A stretch of DNA of 36,228 nt from a bacterium. GTDB taxonomy: Bacteria; Planctomycetota; JADGBV01. Positions within the stretch are counted from its first letter, which is position 1. Every line of letters starts with the position of its first letter. The stretch lies in NCBI GenBank assembly GCA_023261545.1, contig JAHFOS010000023.1, positions 1-36,228 on the forward strand, given 5' to 3'. The notes beneath the pieces were generated by a model. That model searched no databases, was not told the DNA's origin, and saw only the letters and a program-made list of their open reading frames with translations. Of the stretch, positions 22,744 through 31,612 are shown piece by piece. A program made the translations under genes and the position numbers.

Positions 22744-25398
22744 TTGAAAAAGGAAGACCAGGAGGAGCAACGCCTCGGGGAAGACGCGCGCCGCGAGCGC
22801 AACTGGAAGCGCTGGGGTCCCTACCTCTCGGAACGCCAGTGGGGCACGGTGCGCGAAGACTATTCCGCGGACGCCAACTGCTGGGACTATCTGCCGCACG
22901 ACCATGCCCGCAGCCGCGCCTACCGCTGGGGCGAGGATGGCCTCATGGGTTTCACCGACCGCGAGTGCCGCCTGTGCTTCGCGCTCGCCTTGTGGAACGG
23001 CCGCGACTCCATCCTCAAGGAGCGCATCTTCGGGCTGACCAACTCCGAGGGCAACCACGGCGAGGACGTCAAGGAGTGCTATTACTACCTCGACGCCACG
23101 CCCACCTATTCCTACGTGCGTTCGCTCTACAAGTACCCCCAGGCGGAGTTCCCCTACGCCCAGCTCGTGGAACAAAATCGCCGCCGCGGCAAGCATGAGC
23201 CCGAGTTTGAGCTGCTGGATACCGGCGTCTTCAAGGATAACCGCTACTTCGACGTCACGGCCGAGTACGCCAAGGCCGCGCCCGACGACGTCCTCATCCG
23301 CATCGAGATCGCCAACCGCGGCCCCGAAGCCGCGACCCTGCACGTGCTGCCGACGCTGTGGTTCCGCAATACCTGGGGCTGGGGCCTGCAATACGAGGAG
23401 GGCCTGTGGGAAAAGCCCAGCATCGAGCAGGACGGCCCGAACCTGCTGACCACGCGCCACTCGGCGCTGGGCCCCATGGTTTTCGAGGCCGCCGCGGGTC
23501 CCGACCATCGGCCTCCGGCTTTTATTTTCACGGAGAATGAAACCAACCTCGAGCGCCTTTACGGAACGCGCAATCCCCAGCCCTGGGTCAAGGATGCCTT
23601 TCACGAGTACCTCGTGCGCGGCCGGCGCGAAGCGGTGAACCCGGCGACGCGCGGCACCAAGGCGGCGGCGCATTATATCCTCGCGCTGCGGGCCGGACAA
23701 AGTGCCATGCTGCGCCTCAGACTGGCGAGCCCGCGCGAACGACAGGACGAAGCCTTTGGCCACGGCTTCGACGGCGTTTTCAAGACACGCCACGCTGAGG
23801 CCGATAATTTTTACGATTCCCGGGTTCCCGAGGAGACTTCGCGCGAGAAACGCAACGTCCTGCGCCAGGCCTATGCCGGGCTGCTGCAATCCAAGCAGTT
23901 CTACTATTACTCCGTCAAGGACTGGATCGAGGGCGATCCGAAGCAGCCCGTGCCCCCGCCGCCGCGCAAGGCGGGTCGCAATCGCGCCTGGACGCACCTC
24001 TACAACCGCGACCTCATCTCCATGCCCGACAAGTGGGAGTACCCCTGGTACGCCGCCTGGGACCTCGCCTTCCACACCCTGCCCTTCGCGCGCATTGACG
24101 TCGAGTTCTCCAAGCAGCAGCTCTTGCTGCTGATGCGCGAATGGTACATGCACCCCAACGGCCAAATACCCGCCTACGAGTTCGCCTTCGGCGACGTCAA
24201 TCCTCCGGTACATGCCTGGGCCTGCTGGCGCATCTACAAGATGTCGGGCCCGCGCGGCCAGCGCGACCGCGCCTTCCTGGTGCGCGCTTTCCACAAATTG
24301 CTGCTGAACTTCACCTGGTGGATCAACCGCAAGGATCCGGACGGCCACAACCTGTTCTCCGGCGGCTTCCTGGGGCTCGACAACATCGGCATCTTCGACC
24401 GCTCCAAGCCGTTGCCCACGGGCGGGAGCCTCAAACAGGCCGACGGCACCGCCTGGATGGCTTTTTTCTGCGCCACGCTGCTTTCCATCGCCCTGGAACT
24501 CGCCCATCAGGATCCGGCTTATGAGGATATCGCCTCCAAGTTCTTCGAGCACTTCGTCGCCATCGCCGACGCCTGCAACACCCTGGGCGGCACGGGCCTT
24601 TGGGACGAGCAGGACGGCTTCTATTACGATCAACTGGACATCGAGGGCCAGACCCTGCCGCTGCGCGTGCGCTCCCTCGTCGGCCTCATCCCCCTCATCG
24701 CCGTCGAGGTGCTGCGCGAAGATCTGCTGAAAAGCATGCCCGGCTTCACCAAGCGCATGCAGTGGTTCCTCGAAAACCGCAAGGACGTCACGCGGCAAAT
24801 AGCCTGCATGGAAAAAGGGGCCGGCGGCAACCGGCTCATCGCCATCCCCTCGCGCGAGCGCCTGGAGCGCGTGTTGCGCTACCTCCTCGACGAGCGTGAG
24901 TTCCTCTCCCCTTACGGTATCCGCTCGCTCTCGCTGCACCACCGCGAGCATCCCTACGTCTTCCGCGCCGGCGGCGAAGAGTACAGCGTGGCCTACACCC
25001 CGGGCGAGTCGGACTCCGGCATCTTCGGCGGCAATTCCAACTGGCGCGGGCCGGTGTGGTTCCCCCTGAACTACCTCATCGTCGAGGCCCTGGAGCGCTA
25101 CCATCACTTTTACGGCGACAGCTTGAAGGTGGAGTGCCCCGTGGGTTCGGGCCGCTGGGTGAACCTGCAGGAGGCCGCCCACGAAATTTCGTCGCGCCTG
25201 GTGCGCATCTTCCTGCCCGACGCCAAGGGCCGCCGTCCCTGCCACGGGGAGCTCGCCTGCTATGCCACCGACCCCCACTGGAAACACCTGCTGCTCTTCC
25301 ACGAGTATTTCCACGGCGATACCGGGACGGGGCTGGGCGCCAACCACCAGACCGGCTGGACCGCCCTGGTCACGCGCTGCATCGAACAGTTGGGGTGA
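22744..25398 (+). CDS. GH63/MGH1-type glycoside hydrolase ('glucosidase')
   Basis: An 884-aa cytoplasmic protein without signal peptide, of the bacterial GH63-like (mannosylglycerate/glucosidase-type) group with an (alpha/alpha)6 barrel. Typical stretches: the N-terminal WKRWGPYLSERQWGTVREDYS and GFTDRECRLCFALALWNG, the beta-sandwich part with LLDTGVFKDNRYFDV, then barrel signatures WEYPWYAAWDLAFHTLPFA with a likely catalytic Asp (AAWD), QIPAYEFAFGDVNPPVHAWA, GFLGLDNIG, and WRGPVWFPLNYL near the end. Related proteins hydrolyse alpha-glucosides or glucosylglycerate-like compatible solutes; the exact substrate cannot be read from sequence. The start is TTG 22744, with no in-frame ATG close by and only a weak Shine-Dalgarno. 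It begins 46 bp after pdxJ. Confidence 0.9.
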   Translation: MKKEDQEEQRLGEDARRERNWKRWGPYLSERQWGTVREDYSADANCWDYLPHDHARSRAYRWGEDGLMGFTDRECRLCFALALWNGRDSILKERIFGLTNSEGNHGEDVKECYYYLDATPTYSYVRSLYKYPQAEFPYAQLVEQNRRRGKHEPEFELLDTGVFKDNRYFDVTAEYAKAAPDDVLIRIEIANRGPEAATLHVLPTLWFRNTWGWGLQYEEGLWEKPSIEQDGPNLLTTRHSALGPMVFEAAAGPDHRPPAFIFTENETNLERLYGTRNPQPWVKDAFHEYLVRGRREAVNPATRGTKAAAHYILALRAGQSAMLRLRLASPRERQDEAFGHGFDGVFKTRHAEADNFYDSRVPEETSREKRNVLRQAYAGLLQSKQFYYYSVKDWIEGDPKQPVPPPPRKAGRNRAWTHLYNRDLISMPDKWEYPWYAAWDLAFHTLPFARIDVEFSKQQLLLLMREWYMHPNGQIPAYEFAFGDVNPPVHAWACWRIYKMSGPRGQRDRAFLVRAFHKLLLNFTWWINRKDPDGHNLFSGGFLGLDNIGIFDRSKPLPTGGSLKQADGTAWMAFFCATLLSIALELAHQDPAYEDIASKFFEHFVAIADACNTLGGTGLWDEQDGFYYDQLDIEGQTLPLRVRSLVGLIPLIAVEVLREDLLKSMPGFTKRMQWFLENRKDVTRQIACMEKGAGGNRLIAIPSRERLERVLRYLLDEREFLSPYGIRSLSLHHREHPYVFRAGGEEYSVAYTPGESDSGIFGGNSNWRGPVWFPLNYLIVEALERYHHFYGDSLKVECPVGSGRWVNLQEAAHEISSRLVRIFLPDAKGRRPCHGELACYATDPHWKHLLLFHEYFHGDTGTGLGANHQTGWTALVTRCIEQLG

Positions 25399-25429
25399 TA
25401 GCCCCAAGGGCCGGCGCGCTGGTTTTTTC

Positions 25430-27466
25430 TCAGCCCTCTTGCCGCTTTCCAGCGCCGTCGAGGTCTTGCAGCCGGCCCCGGCAGCGCGCGGCGTAAAGGC
25501 GCACCGCGGGATCCTCAAGGCCGAGGCCTTCGCAGAGCGTCAGGGCTTCAAGGATACTGCCGCTCCAGTAAGCCTGGAGCATGCGCACGAAGCCCTCGCA
25601 GAAGAGGATGCGGTCGCTCGATAGGCGCTCGCGTTCCTCGATGAGTTCATAGACCAGGAAGGGGATGTCGCCTTCGCGTTCCGAAACCCGATCCAGCGGG
25701 CGCAACAGGTAGCGGCCATCGAGCTGGTTTTTGAAGGGATCCGAGAGCAGGATGCGCGCCCCGTAAAGTTCTCCCAGGCCGCAGATACGGCCGGCGTAGC
25801 GCGTGCCCGGCCCCCAGGCGCTGTAATGGAGGCGCTGCGGCGGCCCGACGTTGCCGACCAGGCTGCGCGCGAAATGCAATCCGATGCGGCAGGAGGGCGC
25901 GCGCCCGCGCTCCCAGCGCCAGTTTTCCGCCTCATCGCTGCTGAACCAGCGCAGCATCTCCAGGGCGGATTGCGCCGCGCGCAAGGCGTGGTCGCCGCTG
26001 CGCTTTGGGGCGTTCCAAAAGGCGTACAGGGTTTCGCCGGCGCAGCGCTCGACGTGTCCGCCCCGACGCTCGATGATCCCCGCCAGGGCAGCATGACAGC
26101 GGTTGAGCCGCTCCACGACGTCTCCGGCCTCGATTTCGCTTTCGGAGACGGATGGCAGCTCGACGTGGCAGGAGAGCAGGCTCAAGTCCTCGCGGCTGCC
26201 GCTGGTCTTTTTGAGTTGCCGTTGATCGGAAAAATGCGCGAGGACATCGCTCGAAACATAACGCCGGATGGCCTCCTCGGCCCCACCGCCCTTTTGCAGG
26301 TTTTCCGCCATGTGGTTGAAGCTGTCCCGTAGTCCCGAGTCGTCGCGGTGACGTGACTCGGACCGGACGGAGAAATCTCCGCTGGCAAGGCGCCGCATTT
26401 TCGCCTTGAGATCCTCATACAGCGGCTGCAACCAGCGCTCATAATGCGAAGCAGCAAAAAAAGCCGCGGCAAATATGGCTGCAACAAGACCCGCCGCCAC
26501 CTGGAGCCAGAGCAGCAACCTGGCATGGCTTGCAGTGGATGTTTCCCTGATCAAAGCCAGGGTTCCAAGCTGTCGGCCATTGGAGGCGAGCGGGAGGATT
26601 ATGGTGCTGTAACGGACTCCGGCGGCTGAGATCTCACCCCCGCCCAGGGACGCCATGCGAGCCAGATCCATCGCAAGTTCTGAACGGCTTTTCCAATCGT
26701 CCATGCTGGAGGTCACGACTTCCTTGGTCGCATCGAGGAAGATCCACTCCACCGGCGACGCCACCGCCGCGCGCTCCAAGACTCCCAGGGGTTCACCAAC
26801 GATAAGGACTCCCCGTAGCGCGTTCCCTTCCAGCATCCCCGCCGCCAGCATCCGATACATCCCAGCCTCCTCTCCTTGGGGCAGGAAAGCCGAGTGTTCT
26901 TCCACCTGCCACCAGTCTTCGGAGGATCTTCCAGCCTGCGCCTCGGTGAAGGACCACCAGGAGGAGGCATCCAACCCGATTTCGGGTCCAGCGCGATTCC
27001 AAACCACTTCACCCGCCGAGTTGAGCAGCGCCGCCGCCGGAAAGCGGGAAAGCAACGGTTGAGCGGATAAGCGCGCCTGCAGGCCGGCGGCGATGGTGTT
27101 GAACCCCGCCACCGCTCCGGTGTCCTCCGGCCCCCCCACCTTCGAAGAGGCCGCCAGCCAGCGCAACACTTCAGCGTCAACCGCGAGCCCGCGCACCGCG
27201 GTGACGAGGTCCTCGCGACCGCGCTGGGAGGCCTTGGACAGACCCTTGCGCGCGCGCACGAGTTCATCCCGCGCCGCCGCCGCCGCCTGGCGCTCGAATC
27301 CCCAGGCCGCCAGGACCAGCACGAAAAATGCGGCCAGCGAACTCCAGGTTCCAACGATGAGCGTGAGGCGCATCCTCGCAGAGAGATCGAAAACGATGGA
27401 GGCGAACTCCGCCTCCAGATCCTTGGCATCTTTCACTTGTTCGCCGCCATGGCTCCGGGGCCGCAT
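25430..27466 (-). CDS. Membrane sensor protein with HAMP and degenerate class III adenylate/guanylate cyclase domain
   Basis: A 678-aa protein: TM1 at about 34-56, a large extracytoplasmic domain (about 57-317), TM2 at about 318-339 (LWLQVAAGLVAAIFAAAFFAA), a HAMP region (about 340-390), a linker, and a cyclase homology domain (about 425-600). The cyclase domain keeps the fold signatures (AGDVVERLNRCHAALAGIIERRGGHVERCAGETLYAFWNAP; SCRIGLHFARSLVGNVG). The first metal-binding Asp is lost (SLLSCHVEL where 'LFaDI' is usual), and the second is Glu (AGET for 'iGD'). The transition-state Asn region reads TRYAGR. Two-metal catalysis is therefore unlikely, and it may work as a ligand or partner-binding pseudo-cyclase. 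GTG 27436 is an alternative start. Confidence 0.85.
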   Translation of the reverse strand: MRPRSHGGEQVKDAKDLEAEFASIVFDLSARMRLTLIVGTWSSLAAFFVLVLAAWGFERQAAAAARDELVRARKGLSKASQRGREDLVTAVRGLAVDAEVLRWLAASSKVGGPEDTGAVAGFNTIAAGLQARLSAQPLLSRFPAAALLNSAGEVVWNRAGPEIGLDASSWWSFTEAQAGRSSEDWWQVEEHSAFLPQGEEAGMYRMLAAGMLEGNALRGVLIVGEPLGVLERAAVASPVEWIFLDATKEVVTSSMDDWKSRSELAMDLARMASLGGGEISAAGVRYSTIILPLASNGRQLGTLALIRETSTASHARLLLWLQVAAGLVAAIFAAAFFAASHYERWLQPLYEDLKAKMRRLASGDFSVRSESRHRDDSGLRDSFNHMAENLQKGGGAEEAIRRYVSSDVLAHFSDQRQLKKTSGSREDLSLLSCHVELPSVSESEIEAGDVVERLNRCHAALAGIIERRGGHVERCAGETLYAFWNAPKRSGDHALRAAQSALEMLRWFSSDEAENWRWERGRAPSCRIGLHFARSLVGNVGPPQRLHYSAWGPGTRYAGRICGLGELYGARILLSDPFKNQLDGRYLLRPLDRVSEREGDIPFLVYELIEERERLSSDRILFCEGFVRMLQAYWSGSILEALTLCEGLGLEDPAVRLYAARCRGRLQDLDGAGKRQEG

Positions 27467-27614
27467 GGCATAAACTGCCAGGATCCTTTTTTCGCCACCG
27501 AGTCCCCCATTTGACCAACACCCGGCCCGATCATCTGGCGCGTCGCTGGGGTGTGCCTAAGACCCTGGTCATGCGCCGCATTATACGGGGCAGGCCGACT
27601 GAACAGGCGGAAAA

Positions 27615-28574
27615 ATGCGAACCAAAAATTTCCGGGCCGCGGTCTTTCGCCAGCGCGTGATGTACACCTTTCTGGGCTCAGACGCTTTCGCGCTGGCGGT
27701 GCTGGAAAATCTGGCCGCGGAGGAACTCCCCGCCGCCATCGTCACCACTCCGGATCGCTCGTCGGGCCGGGGCATGAAAATCCGGCCGGGGCCGCTGGCG
27801 CGCTTCGCCATGGAGCGCGGCCTGCCCTTGCTGCAACCTGAAAGTTTGAGAGGCGCCGAAGCGCAAAGCGCCGTCCTGGCCCCAGGCGCGGACCGCATGA
27901 TCCTCGTGAGCTACGGCCTTATCCTGCCGCGCAGCTTCCTCGATAGCGCCCCGCCGGTGCTGAACGCCCACGCCTCGCTGCTGCCGCACTGGCGCGGGGC
28001 CTCGCCCATCCAGTCGGTCCTGCTGCATGGAGAAGCCGAAAGCGGCTGCACCGTGATGCGCATCGTGCCCGCACTCGACGCCGGGCCGGTGATCTCCCTG
28101 CAACACGTGGCCGTCACGGCTGAGGATGATTATGGCTCGCTCAGCGCCAAGCTCGCGGCGGCGGCCGGAGAACTATTGCGGCCCCTGCTCAAAGTGGCGG
28201 AGATTCCGCAGGGAATCTCGCAGAATCACGCCCTGGCGACTTTCTGCGGAAAGATAGCCCCGGGAACGGAGCGCCTACGCCCCCGCGAACAGGACGCCGC
28301 CACGGCCTGGAACATCGTGCGCGCTTTTGCGCCGAAACCCGGCGCCTATGTCGAACTCGCGGGCGTGGAGCGTCCCTTGCGGCTCAAGGTTCTCAAGGCG
28401 GTGGTATTGGAGCGCGGCCCGGAACCCAGTGCATTCCTGCGCGTCAGCAACTGCCTCCTTCTGGGATGCCGCGAAGGCGCGCTGCAAATCCTAAGGGTAC
28501 AGCCCGAGGGTCGTCCGGCCATGGAGGTGGAGGCCTTCCTCAACGGCTGGCGCGGGAAACTCGCGCTCGCTTGA
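27615..28574 (+). CDS. fmt: Methionyl-tRNA formyltransferase Fmt
   Basis: A 319-aa enzyme formylating initiator Met-tRNA with 10-formyl-THF (made by FolD, encoded at 7958). The catalytic core is VLNAHASLLPHWRGASPIQ with Asn117 and His119, then Asp155 in GCTVMRIVPALDAGPV. The C-terminal tRNA-binding OB-like domain follows (ATAWNIVRAFAPKPGAYV onwards). ATG 27615 follows AGGCGG; the alternative ATG 27660 (MYTFLGSDAFA) matches the usual family N-terminus more closely but has no Shine-Dalgarno. No def gene is adjacent, unlike the common def-fmt arrangement. Its TGA overlaps the TTG start of the helicase gene. Confidence 0.94.
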   Translation: MRTKNFRAAVFRQRVMYTFLGSDAFALAVLENLAAEELPAAIVTTPDRSSGRGMKIRPGPLARFAMERGLPLLQPESLRGAEAQSAVLAPGADRMILVSYGLILPRSFLDSAPPVLNAHASLLPHWRGASPIQSVLLHGEAESGCTVMRIVPALDAGPVISLQHVAVTAEDDYGSLSAKLAAAAGELLRPLLKVAEIPQGISQNHALATFCGKIAPGTERLRPREQDAATAWNIVRAFAPKPGAYVELAGVERPLRLKVLKAVVLERGPEPSAFLRVSNCLLLGCREGALQILRVQPEGRPAMEVEAFLNGWRGKLALA

Positions 28575-30604
28575 GCCTGTCCAACAGGGTGGCGCGCTTC
28601 TTCGCGGCGGACGGGCCGCTGGCGCGCACTTTTCCGGAATACAGCCCGCGCTCCGGGCAACTGCAACTCGCGCAGGCCGTGGCCGAGGCGCTCGAAAGCG
28701 GCCACCACCTCGCCGCCGAGGCCGGCACCGGCATCGGCAAGAGCTTCGCCTACCTCGTCCCCGCCCTGCTGCGCGCGAATCGCAAGCGCCCCGTGGTGGT
28801 GAGCACCGCCACCATCGCGCTCCAGGAACAACTTGTGGACAAGGATTTGCCAGCCCTGGCGCTGGCCGCGGAGCGCCCTTTCAAGGCGGTGCTCGCCAAA
28901 GGCCGCGGCAATTACCTGTGCGAGACGCGCCTCCAGGCCGCCCTGGCCCATCGCGACGCATTGGCCGCCTCGGAGGAGGACCACGAGGCGCTGGATCGCC
29001 TCGCCGAACGCGCCGCGCGCGGCGGCATCCTCACGCACTCCGATCTGCCCTTGCCCCTGAGCCATGAGACCTGGCATCACCTGAACAGCGAGTCGGGACT
29101 CTGCGGGGGGCCTGTGTGCCGCAAACGCCCTTGCAGTTACCTCGCCGCCCGCGCCGGCCTCGCGGGCGCGGACGTCATCGTCGTCAACCACAGCCTGCTC
29201 TTCGTCAGCCTGGAACTCGCCGCCGCGGGGGTGAAGCTCCTGCCGGCCTTCGAGCACCTCATCCTCGACGAGGCCCAGCACGTGCCCGACACGGCCTCCG
29301 AACAGGCCGGTCTGGAGGCGAGCAACGCGCGCGTCACTTTCCTGCTGGACCGGCTGTTGAGCCGCAAAAACAAGGGTTTCCTGGCGCGCGTGCGGCCCGA
29401 GCCGCTGGTGCTCAAAAACCGCGTCGGAAGCCTGCGCGACATCTACGATGTTTTCTTCTCCGGCCTCATGATGTGGCGGCTGCAGAGCCCAGGCAACGGC
29501 CGCCTCGTGGCGCCGCACCCTTTCCGCGATCCGCTCTCGCCGGCGCTCGGGGAGCTCAGCGAGCTCCTGGAGAACTGGGCACGCAGCGCCGACAACGCGG
29601 ATGAACAAAACGAGTTCGTCCACTACGCCGCGCTCGCCAAGGAGCTCGCCGCCGACATCGGCGTTTTCCTGACCCAGGGCCTCCAGGAGTCCGCTTATTG
29701 GGTCGAGGTGGACACCCCGCGCTCCACGGGCGCGCGGCGCGTGGCGGCGCGCGGGGCGCCGCTGGATATCGCCCCGCGCCTGCGCGCGCTGCTCTTTGAA
29801 AAATTCCGCAGCGTGATCATGACCAGCGCCACGCTCACCGCGCCGGGCGGGCCGCCCTTCGACTACTTCCTGAAGCGCATGGGGGCCGAGGGCGTTCCGA
29901 CCCTGCGCGTCCCCTCCCCCTTCGACTACTTCTCCAAGGCACGCATCCTCACCACCCGCGTGCTGCCCGCCCCGGATCGGCCCGAATACCTCGACGTCCT
30001 GCCCCAGCAAGTGAGCCGCTGCATGGACCTCACGGACGGCGGGGCCTTCGTGCTGGTGACCAGCTACACGCTGCTGCGCCGCCTCAAGGAAGCGCTAGAA
30101 CCCCATGCCCGCGAGCGCGGCTACCTGCTGCTCGCCCAGGGCCAGGGCACTCCGCGCAGCCGCATGCTCAAGTCCTTCAAGACCCACCCGCGCGCGGTGC
30201 TTCTAGGCGCCATGAGCTTCTGGGAGGGCGTGGATGTGCCGGGCTCGGCCCTCCGCAACGTGATCATCACGCGCCTGCCCTTTGAGGTCCCCGACCACCC
30301 CCTGGCTGAGGCGCGCGCCGAACGCCTGCGCCAGCGCGGCGGCGATCCCTTCCGCGAAATCGCCCTGCCCGTGGCCCTCATGCGCCTCAAGCAGGGCTTC
30401 GGCCGCCTGCACCGCCGCGCCGACGACATGGGCCTGGTCTGCATCCTCGATTCCCGCGTCCACACCCGCCCCTACGGCCGGCTTTTTTTAGAAGGCCTCC
30501 CCCCCTGCCCCGTCCTCTGCGACGAGCCCCCAGACCCAGAGTTCCTGGAGCGCCTGCGCAGTTGGACCGCCAGCCAGCAGGCGGGGCCGGAAACGCGGAT
30601 ATAG
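28571..30604 (+). CDS. dinG: DinG/XPD-family Fe-S ATP-dependent DNA helicase
   Basis: A 677-aa superfamily 2 helicase, 5'-3', acting on structured DNA in repair and R-loop removal. Walker A is AEAGTGIGKS (50-59), followed by VVVSTATIALQEQL (motif Ia). The four Fe-S cysteines are Cys117 (NYLCET), Cys178, Cys183 and Cys188 (LCGGPVCRKRPC). The Walker B box is LDEAQHV (232-238), DEAQ instead of DEAH; later MTSATLT, FWEGVDVPG, and motif VI RLKQGFGRLHRR follow. No N-terminal exonuclease domain. The start is uncertain: TTG 28571 overlaps the fmt stop, and GTG 28589 is an alternative; reading further upstream would run within fmt. DinG and the related YoaA cannot be separated from sequence alone. Confidence 0.88.
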   Translation: MSLSNRVARFFAADGPLARTFPEYSPRSGQLQLAQAVAEALESGHHLAAEAGTGIGKSFAYLVPALLRANRKRPVVVSTATIALQEQLVDKDLPALALAAERPFKAVLAKGRGNYLCETRLQAALAHRDALAASEEDHEALDRLAERAARGGILTHSDLPLPLSHETWHHLNSESGLCGGPVCRKRPCSYLAARAGLAGADVIVVNHSLLFVSLELAAAGVKLLPAFEHLILDEAQHVPDTASEQAGLEASNARVTFLLDRLLSRKNKGFLARVRPEPLVLKNRVGSLRDIYDVFFSGLMMWRLQSPGNGRLVAPHPFRDPLSPALGELSELLENWARSADNADEQNEFVHYAALAKELAADIGVFLTQGLQESAYWVEVDTPRSTGARRVAARGAPLDIAPRLRALLFEKFRSVIMTSATLTAPGGPPFDYFLKRMGAEGVPTLRVPSPFDYFSKARILTTRVLPAPDRPEYLDVLPQQVSRCMDLTDGGAFVLVTSYTLLRRLKEALEPHARERGYLLLAQGQGTPRSRMLKSFKTHPRAVLLGAMSFWEGVDVPGSALRNVIITRLPFEVPDHPLAEARAERLRQRGGDPFREIALPVALMRLKQGFGRLHRRADDMGLVCILDSRVHTRPYGRLFLEGLPPCPVLCDEPPDPEFLERLRSWTASQQAGPETRI

Positions 30605-30677
30605 GTGCCAACCCGGCAGCCGGATTAGTGCCTTACGCATTTTCTTCTTTGAAAAAACGAGGCCTATTGCTTGTTTT

Positions 30678-30788
30678 CTCCGCGTTCTCCGCGCCTCCGC
30701 GTGCAGGAAAATTTCTGCGTTCAGCGATGGTGTGAAAAATGAAAAGAAGACGGGGATTTATTCACGCGGAGACGCGGAGAACGCAGAG
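30678..30788. repeat. Long inverted repeat with 8-9-bp periodic arms (element B)
   Basis: The arms 30678-30703 and 30763-30788 are inverted copies over 26 nt with 24 matches. The left arm is three CTCCGCG units at 9- and 8-bp steps; the right arm has the complementary CGCGGAG units. The 59-nt loop is AT-richer. It fills most of the 233-bp gap between the convergent dinG and tsaB genes (30605-30837), where it could end transcription from both sides. The sequence is unrelated to element A at 3633 but has the same design. Confidence 0.75.
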
Positions 30789-30837
30789 GGGGAAGCTGCT
30801 GCTGGCGACTTTTTTGGTTCCGGCAGCCGGGTTAGGT

Positions 30838-31524
30838 TTATTTCCGCGTTTCGACCATCCCTGACCGCCGTCGCTCCCATAAAACCTCGGCGCTGGTGGG
30901 CAGGAGGTAACGCACGGCCAGCTTTTCGATGGGCACCCGGTAATCCCCGACCGTGAGCGCGGTCGCGGCGACCAGCGCGGCGTCGGGGAAATCGCGGAGC
31001 AACGGCGCGGGCGCCGCGGGCAGCGCGGTGGCCCGGGTGCCAGCGCCACAAAGCAGAGCGCTTGCCACTTCAAAATTTATCTGCTGGGGCTGGCGGACTT
31101 CGATCACGCCCTCTTTTTGCCATTCCCCGTTTTTGGTGTAGCGCTGGGCGAAAAAACAGCCGCCCTGGGCCACTTCGAGCAGCAGGGCCGCGCGCCCGGG
31201 CGGGTCTTCACGGCGCAGGGCGGCGAGCCCTATGTCTTCGAGGGGCACCGCGTGGAACTCTGTCCCCGGATGCGCCAGCGCGAAGGCCTGGGCCAGCGCC
31301 ACACCCATGCGCAGCCCCGTGGCCGAGCCGGGACCGACGTTGATGGCCACGGCACGAATTTCCCGGGCCGCGCTCCCGGTCTCATCCAGCAGCGCGGCCA
31401 GCAGCGGCACCAGCCCCGAGCCTTGGCTAAGGCCTTCCGCGAGCGCGCGGCGGGCACGCACGACTCCGTTCTCGACCATGACCAAACTCGCGCGCCGGCG
31501 CGAAGTCTCGATGGCTAGCATCAT
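30838..31524 (-). CDS. tsaB: tRNA threonylcarbamoyladenosine biosynthesis protein TsaB
   Basis: A 228-aa ASKHA-fold partner of TsaD in t6A37 synthesis on ANN-decoding tRNAs. Motifs: MMLAIETSRRRASLV (the 'LaiDTS' start, here Glu for Asp), IRAVAINVGPGSATGLRMGVALAQAFAL (the 'GPGSFTGlRiG' signature), and AALLLEVAQGGCFFAQRY. The C-terminal end VGDYRVPIEKLAVRYLLPTSAEVLWERRR is the common '..P.YlR...a' tail. I choose ATG 31524; ATG 31521 is equally possible. An upstream TTG at 31593 only adds a polar leader, although a good AGGAGG lies in that leader. The last gene of the minus-strand run that starts with the ketosynthase. Confidence 0.93.
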   Translation of the reverse strand: MMLAIETSRRRASLVMVENGVVRARRALAEGLSQGSGLVPLLAALLDETGSAAREIRAVAINVGPGSATGLRMGVALAQAFALAHPGTEFHAVPLEDIGLAALRREDPPGRAALLLEVAQGGCFFAQRYTKNGEWQKEGVIEVRQPQQINFEVASALLCGAGTRATALPAAPAPLLRDFPDAALVAATALTVGDYRVPIEKLAVRYLLPTSAEVLWERRRSGMVETRK

Positions 31525-31612
31525 CCTAAAAACAGCATCCTTGACCTCCTGCCGGCTTTGACCGGCGCTTTCGGACTGTCCCTTGCGATACAAGGGGCCC
31601 GCTCCCCGTCTT

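Noticed and set aside
22666..25518. A 950-codon open frame antisense to the GH63-type gene
   Set aside because: It mirrors the codon bias of the real plus-strand gene (GC-rich third positions), has no recognisable domain, and overlaps pdxJ as well. The plus-strand protein has clear family motifs.
28346..30010. A 554-codon open frame antisense to fmt and dinG
   Set aside because: Composition artefact: low-complexity Ala/Gly/Arg/Glu sequence without motifs, opposite two genes with complete catalytic motifs.
30678..30788. CRISPR array
   Set aside because: The units are 7-9 bp with no unique spacers of 25-40 bp, and the two halves are inverted. No CRISPR-like repeat was seen anywhere in the window, including around the Cas9 fragment.
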